A stretch of DNA of 10,786 bases from Pseudomonadota bacterium (GTDB taxonomy: Bacteria; Pseudomonadota; Alphaproteobacteria; Rickettsiales; Rickettsiaceae), in NCBI GenBank assembly GCA_021804505.1, contig JAJZHL010000021.1, positions 1 through 10,786 on the forward strand, written 5' to 3'. A model generated the notes under the pieces. The model searched no databases, was not told where the DNA came from, and worked only from the letters and a program-made list of their open reading frames with translations. This document shows, piece by piece, positions 7,586-10,786 of this stretch. The translations under genes were made by a program, and so were the position numbers. How positions within the stretch are numbered: position 1 is the stretch's first letter; each line of letters opens with the position of its first letter.

Positions 7586-9192
7586 TAACCAGATTGATTA
7601 GCATCAAGACCTATAAGGTCTAAGAATTTAGTTGAATCCTCTTCAAAATGTAGTCTGCAATCATCCCATACGTGCTTTGGACGGTCTGGGTTTAGGATAC
7701 CACCAATACCATGTTCTTCTTTTAATTTTGTAGCAAAATCCGATGCATTTTTTCTTCCATCAAAAATTGCATCTATAGATAGTTTACCGCCCTTTTTATT
7801 GACTTTAACCAATATATTTTCTTTTTTGCCTTTTTGATATAATGTACCGTTAGAATTGGTAGCAAAATAAGTTCCTAATTTTACTTTAAAATTGCTCCAT
7901 TCTGCCTGATCTTTAAACATTAAAGCCAGTTCATTGGTTCCACGCATAGGTATAATCCCTTTAGGAGAATTTGGGTAATTTGCACCTCCCATATTAAGCT
8001 CGTTTAGAAATTTTTTGCTTAATTCTTGCCCTTCTTGCGTATTACTAACTATTATATAAGACCAGCCATTCTTGTGCTCTACAGACTTAACTATATCCTT
8101 TCCAAGCAGTTTCTTACATAAGACTTTAATATCATTATCTGCAACAACTTTAACAACATAAACGTTTTCCTTATCGAGCTTATTTTTTAGTTGGTGTGGC
8201 GTATTATCGATAGTTGATATATTAACGGACTGCCAACTATTTTTATTATCTAATACTCGTGGATTTAAATACGGATCAAAAGATCTAATATAATCAACCA
8301 TATGTTTTGTACACGTCTCTTCTTGAGCATGCGCACCGTTACCATTTGCCTCTACTTTCCATCCACAACCGATTTTTGCTGTTGGATTACCCGCTATTAT
8401 ATAACCAACATTAAAACCATTATCTGTTAGCTTAATAGCAACATTTGTCATTTCTGCTTCTGTAACTACAACGCTAGTTTTTCCTTTGTAACCGCTAAAA
8501 ACACTTGCATATGCATTATAATGTTCATTAGTAACGGAGAAGATAATATTTTTTATAGATAAGCTTTCCTTTTCTAATAAACCTCTAAAGCACTTTGCTA
8601 TTATTTCTGCAACTTCTCGGCCATGTCCATTAGCAAACGCCCCAGCACCAATAGCTGGTAAAACTATAGTATCATTACACATGACCCCAGATGCATGTAG
8701 TAGGAGCGCCACTCTAGTTAGCATTTCCTGACTATATAATTTCTCGTTTAACCTTCCATTTTGTAGAAATGGTGTATTATTTTTATTTAAATCAGGAGCA
8801 GAGAGATGATATGTGGTTATTTCAGTTAGTTTATTTAATAACTGAAATTTATTATTATTAAAAATATGAGTTTTCCCAGCTATTATTATTTTACCTGAGT
8901 CACTGATAATCTTATCATCAGTGCATTGTCTAGAATCTTTTTTTCTATTCAACGATATATAAACATCTTTCGCGCTTAATGCACTACTGTGGAATACTCT
9001 TAAACTTTCTGATGATTTCATTAAGTGCTTTGTAGTATAGCCTATTTTCTTCAGTGCACTGGTATCAGGTAATACTCCTTTTTGCAATTGATTTAGCTCA
9101 GAATTCTGAAAATCAAATTTAGATCCATTAGGTTTAGCCCCCACGAATTTCATCACTAGTCTTCCTGCGTCTTGTACTTCCTGTTTTAGCAA
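7582..9192 (-). CDS. Putative PARG/macrodomain-like ADP-ribose protein, accessory
   Basis: Not a family I can name with certainty. Residues 125-230 resemble the second half of microbial poly(ADP-ribose) glycohydrolase/macrodomains: TTYHLSAPDL (126-135), VLPAIGAGAFANGHGREVAE (177-196), then a strand IIFSVTNEHY. Residues 263-298 resemble the first half: AGNP (267-270), GCGW (275-278) and GAHAQEE (286-292), matching the PARG signature GGG-X6-8-QEE with GCG and a longer 12-residue spacer; Glu292 would be catalytic. The order is thus reversed. Residues about 374-413 and 470-508 form a degenerate two-copy repeat (GG...P..PK). No signal peptide or membrane segment is seen, so it is cytosolic or secreted by another route. 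The first TTG (9192) lacks a good ribosome binding site. ATG 9153 (Met14) has AGGAAG 7 nt upstream and may be the true start. The frame is open upstream to 9327. Host-directed activity is inference. Confidence 0.8.
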   Translation of the reverse strand: MLKQEVQDAGRLVMKFVGAKPNGSKFDFQNSELNQLQKGVLPDTSALKKIGYTTKHLMKSSESLRVFHSSALSAKDVYISLNRKKDSRQCTDDKIISDSGKIIIAGKTHIFNNNKFQLLNKLTEITTYHLSAPDLNKNNTPFLQNGRLNEKLYSQEMLTRVALLLHASGVMCNDTIVLPAIGAGAFANGHGREVAEIIAKCFRGLLEKESLSIKNIIFSVTNEHYNAYASVFSGYKGKTSVVVTEAEMTNVAIKLTDNGFNVGYIIAGNPTAKIGCGWKVEANGNGAHAQEETCTKHMVDYIRSFDPYLNPRVLDNKNSWQSVNISTIDNTPHQLKNKLDKENVYVVKVVADNDIKVLCKKLLGKDIVKSVEHKNGWSYIIVSNTQEGQELSKKFLNELNMGGANYPNSPKGIIPMRGTNELALMFKDQAEWSNFKVKLGTYFATNSNGTLYQKGKKENILVKVNKKGGKLSIDAIFDGRKNASDFATKLKEEHGIGGILNPDRPKHVWDDCRLHFEEDSTKFLDLIGLDANQSGY

Positions 9193-9327
9193 ACGATTAT
9201 TTTTTCCAACACAAGGGGAAATATATTGATCGTCATCTGTAAAGAAATTGCGATTTATTGGACTAGTAATGCTAGCAAAGATTTCTGTTTTCAGAATAGC
9301 CTCATAATAGCCTTGTAATAATATAAA
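9193..9327 (-). other. Upstream open extension of the PARG-like gene, no ATG/GTG/TTG
   Basis: The frame of the PARG-like gene stays open for another 45 codons before a TAG at 9328-9330. The translation (GYYEAILKTEIFASITSP ... ISPCVGKNNR) has protein-like composition. No ATG, GTG or TTG occurs in frame; only ATT, ATC, ATA and CTG could start. It is either non-translated leader that happens to be open, or the remains of a longer N-terminus whose start was lost. Confidence 0.35.
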
Positions 9328-9442
9328 CTACCCTTAATACATTAATATCTTGAGATATTTGTATTTTCGATACCTAGCTCTTCTTGATTATAAACCAAGC
9401 GGCATTCAATCATGTTAAAGTAAGATATTTAAATATAAAGGC

Positions 9443-9470
9443 ATTATATGCACTCAAAACTAATTGTCAA
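9443..9470 (-). promoter_or_regulatory. Perfect consensus sigma-70 promoter toward the PARG-like gene
   Basis: On the minus strand TTGACA (9470-9465), 16 nt, TATAAT (9448-9443): both hexamers match consensus exactly. Transcription would begin near 9436, leaving about 245 nt to the TTG at 9192 or about 285 nt to the ATG at 9153. The leader contains a 23-codon frame (ATG 9413 to a stop at 9342) that reads MIECRLVYNQEELG... without a clear ribosome binding site. Confidence 0.6.
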
Positions 9471-9540
9471 AAGAATATAACGTTTAAGCCGGACTACACC
9501 GAAAGATAATAAATAGGGAAAATAAAAGCTAGTAATTAGG

Positions 9541-9603
9541 GGAACACTATATAGACTGTTTAGCGGGACTTGACTGATGTAGAAACAAAATCTACACCAG
9601 TCA
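9541..9603. repeat. Second palindromic repeat copy with 13-bp hairpin
   Basis: Positions 9571-9583 and 9591-9603 (TGACTGATGTAGA / TCTACACCAGTCA) form a 13-bp inverted repeat with one mismatch, which is a G-U pair in minus-strand RNA, and a 7-nt loop. Next to it, GCGGGACT (9563-9570) and the minus-strand string CCGCTAA-N9-ATAGTGTT also occur in the repeat at 6137-6196. The two spacers therefore seem to carry related but diverged elements. No T-run follows the hairpin on either strand, so it is not a normal intrinsic terminator. Confidence 0.5.
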
Positions 9604-9609
9604 TAGTAT

Positions 9610-9637
9610 AAAAAAGAACAAAAATTATTTTTTGTCC
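9610..9637 (-). terminator. Intrinsic terminator of the small secreted gene
   Basis: On the minus strand GGACAAAAA (9637-9629), loop ATAA, TTTTTGTTC (9624-9616), then TTTTTT (9615-9610): a 9-bp stem with one G-U pair followed by a six-T run. The loop contains the gene's stop codon (TAA, 9627-9625), so the terminator overlaps the coding end. The stem is AT-rich and may be weak. Confidence 0.6.
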
Positions 9638-9795
9638 TTCATTGCTTCTTCTTTTTTGTCTTCCATAGAATCTTTCATATCACCTTTTTCTTGTGACATA
9701 TCTTGGACTTTTTCCATTTTTTCTGTTTTGTGCTCAGCAGCAAAAGCTGTAAAAGAAAAAGCTAAAGCTAGTATAATAGATAGTAAATTTTTCAT
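9625..9795 (-). CDS. Small secreted, highly charged protein
   Basis: 56 codons from ATG 9795 with AGAGGA 5 nt upstream; a TTG further upstream at 9834 lies upstream of the predicted transcript start and is rejected. Residues 1-20 are a textbook Sec signal peptide (MKN, hydrophobic LLSIILALAFSFTAF, AFA-A before Glu21), so cleavage would leave a mature peptide of about 36 residues in the periplasm or outside. The mature part is almost entirely Lys, Glu, Asp, Met, Ser and Gln with no Cys, and is likely an extended or helical acidic-basic peptide (KMEKVQDMSQEKGDMKDSMEDK). It has its own strong promoter and terminator, so it is a single-gene unit. No family was recognised. Metal or envelope binding by the Met/Asp/Glu-rich tail is conceivable but unproven. 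Confidence 0.75.
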   Translation of the reverse strand: MKNLLSIILALAFSFTAFAAEHKTEKMEKVQDMSQEKGDMKDSMEDKKEEAMKDKK

Positions 9796-9822
9796 AATAA
9801 TCCTCTGTTTTTTGTAATGGTC

Positions 9823-9850
9823 ATTATAACTCAAATTGATTACAGTTCAA
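9823..9850 (-). promoter_or_regulatory. Sigma-70 promoter of the small secreted gene
   Basis: On the minus strand TTGAAC (9850-9845), 16 nt, TATAAT (9828-9823). The predicted start near 9816 gives a leader of about 20 nt with AGAGGA 5 nt before the ATG. The compact arrangement suggests high expression. Confidence 0.6.
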
Positions 9851-9925
9851 GCTGAATAATGCATAAATTTTTCTTTTATTATCAAATAATTACGAAATAA
9901 TAATATTACTGTTGCAATTTAGCTT

Positions 9926-9958
9926 AAAATAGCAAATTTACAGTAAAATTGCTATTTT
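9926..9958. terminator. Hairpin at the end of the second ABC exporter gene
   Basis: AAAATAGCAA (9926-9935) and TTGCTATTTT (9949-9958) are a perfect 10-bp inverted repeat, with a further 4-5 bp pairing inside (TTTAC/GTAAA). It touches the exporter's stop codon (9959-9957). On either strand the 3' arm ends in TTTT, so it may act as a weak terminator in both directions. Confidence 0.5.
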
Positions 9959-10786
9959 ATAGAGTAATTAACTGCTCTTTACAAATTATCCTGTAAATTT
10001 CACAATTTTTTAATAATTTAGCGTGCGTACCTCTCTCAATGAGATGACCATAATCTATTACTAAAATCTCATTTGCTTGCTCTATAGCAGAGATACGATG
10101 AGCAATCGATAATATTGTTTTCCCTTTTAGTGCTATTTGTAGCTTGCTAAGCAACTTCTGCTCATTTTCGCTATCTAGGGCGCTTGTCGCTTCATCAAGG
10201 AGAATAATCTCTGGCCTATAAAGAATTGCTCTCGCTATGGCTATTCTTTGCTTTTGTCCTCCTGACAAACGTATGCCTTTTGCTCCAATTTCTGTATCGA
10301 AACCGCCAGGTAGGCTGTTAATAAACTCCATCATCCCAACAATATTCGCTGCTTGCTTTATCTCTTCTTCGGTAGCATCTGGTTTAGCAAGCGCTAGGTT
10401 GGCACGAACCGTACCAGAGAAAATACTTGCATCTTGCGGCACATAGGCAATCCATTTACGTAAATCGCGGGTATTAATTTCCTGTGCATCCTTCCCTATA
10501 ATATTAATTATTCCTTGTGTTGGAGAGTAAAATTTAAGTAATAATTGAATCAGAGTGCTCTTCCCAGCTCCTGATCTTCCCACTACCCCAATAAACTCAC
10601 CTCTATTTATTGTACACGATAAATTATTTAGCACTAATATATCTGGTCGCGTTTTATAGAAAAAACTTACATTTTTAAACTCAATTTCAATTCCTTTTTC
10701 CTTTTTGGGAAGTACAATTTCACAGTCTTTCTCTTCTTTAAGATCTGTAATTTTCGAAATTTTTTCAAAAGAAACGATAATGTAAT
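9957..10786 (-). CDS. ABC exporter, ATPase end, N-terminal part beyond window
   Basis: 276 codons visible on the minus strand, open to the right edge; the permease domain must lie beyond it. The first visible residues (FEKISKITDLKEE) match the linker between membrane domain and ATPase in fused exporters, followed by EFKNVSFFY, the usual start of the nucleotide-binding domain. Intact motifs in order: Walker A GRSGAGKST, Q-loop AYVPQDASIF, signature LSGGQKQR, Walker B IILLDEATSALD, and switch His in SIAHR. An internal GTG at 10634 can be read as a start but would remove the first ATPase strands. The sequence is clearly different from the exporter at 4125-5894, so this is a paralogue and not a duplicate. 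The substrate is unknown; lipid, peptide or drug export are all possible. Confidence 0.92.
   Translation of the reverse strand, partial: YIIVSFEKISKITDLKEEKDCEIVLPKKEKGIEIEFKNVSFFYKTRPDILVLNNLSCTINRGEFIGVVGRSGAGKSTLIQLLLKFYSPTQGIINIIGKDAQEINTRDLRKWIAYVPQDASIFSGTVRANLALAKPDATEEEIKQAANIVGMMEFINSLPGGFDTEIGAKGIRLSGGQKQRIAIARAILYRPEIILLDEATSALDSENEQKLLSKLQIALKGKTILSIAHRISAIEQANEILVIDYGHLIERGTHAKLLKNCEIYRIICKEQLITL

Larger units (their letters stand above)
9328..9624. other. Intergenic region between the PARG-like and small secreted genes
   Basis: About 300 nt without a supported gene. It holds the consensus promoter at 9443-9470, a short 23-codon frame at 9342-9413, a palindromic repeat at about 9541-9603, and the terminator of the small secreted gene at its right edge. 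Nothing else was recognised. Confidence 0.6.

Noticed and set aside
9342..9413. 23-codon frame as the true N-terminus of the PARG-like gene
   Set aside because: It is in a different frame, ends in a stop, and has no ribosome binding site. It is kept only as part of the leader discussion.
9571..9603. 13-bp hairpin as an intrinsic terminator
   Set aside because: No T-run follows the stem on either strand, and a better terminator for the small gene lies next to it at 9610-9637.
9796..9834. TTG start that would extend the small secreted protein by 13 residues
   Set aside because: It lies upstream of the predicted transcription start; the internal ATG at 9795 has a good ribosome binding site and begins an ideal signal peptide.
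10634..10786. GTG at 10634 as the start of a stand-alone ATPase
   Set aside because: The frame continues upstream with typical linker and first-strand ATPase sequence, so the gene is a fused exporter cut by the window edge.

Overview
The window looks like chromosomal DNA of a Rickettsiaceae-type alphaproteobacterium: an obligate intracellular Rickettsia relative such as Rickettsia, the Torix group or Megaira. This is inferred from the strong AT bias, AT-rich intergenic spacers, palindromic repeats in the spacers, the dprA-topA pair, and a small gene set rich in envelope functions. No rRNA or tRNA gene, CRISPR array or intact insertion sequence was seen.

Layout. (1) Positions 1-3887, minus strand: a peroxiredoxin (3887-3285), dprA (3256-2096) and topA (from 2094, running off the left edge) lie head to tail. 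The spacers are 28 nt and 1 nt, so this is a plausible operon for oxidant defence and DNA handling, with a candidate promoter near 3934. (2) 3888-4124 is a spacer with a possible vestigial reading frame. (3) 4125-5894, minus strand: a complete half-size ABC exporter with a GTG start. (4) 5895-6257 is a divergent intergenic region holding a palindromic repeat and a promoter for the next pair. (5) 6258-7585, plus strand: a WaaE/KdtX-like family 2 glycosyltransferase overlaps a peptide-deformylase homologue by an ATGA junction. The deformylase homologue has lost canonical metal ligands. (6) 7582-9192, minus strand: a 536-codon accessory gene whose protein carries both halves of a microbial PARG/macrodomain signature, apparently in reversed order, plus a two-copy C-terminal repeat. 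It converges on the deformylase-like gene with overlapping stop codons. A perfect TTGACA-N16-TATAAT promoter lies 240-270 nt upstream of its first usable start. (7) 9328-9624 is a spacer with a second palindromic repeat. (8) 9625-9795, minus strand: a tiny secreted, highly charged protein with a strong promoter, a good ribosome binding site and a terminator. (9) 9957-10786, minus strand: the ATPase end of a second ABC exporter, cut by the right edge.

How the genes relate. Core functions (TopA, DprA, peroxiredoxin) sit beside envelope functions (two exporters, an LPS-core-type glycosyltransferase) and three accessory oddities: a catalytically suspect deformylase, a putative ADP-ribose-processing protein and a small secreted peptide. 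The strongest candidate for something undescribed is the permuted PARG/macrodomain-like protein, possibly a host-directed effector. The pseudo-deformylase coupled to a glycosyltransferase is second.
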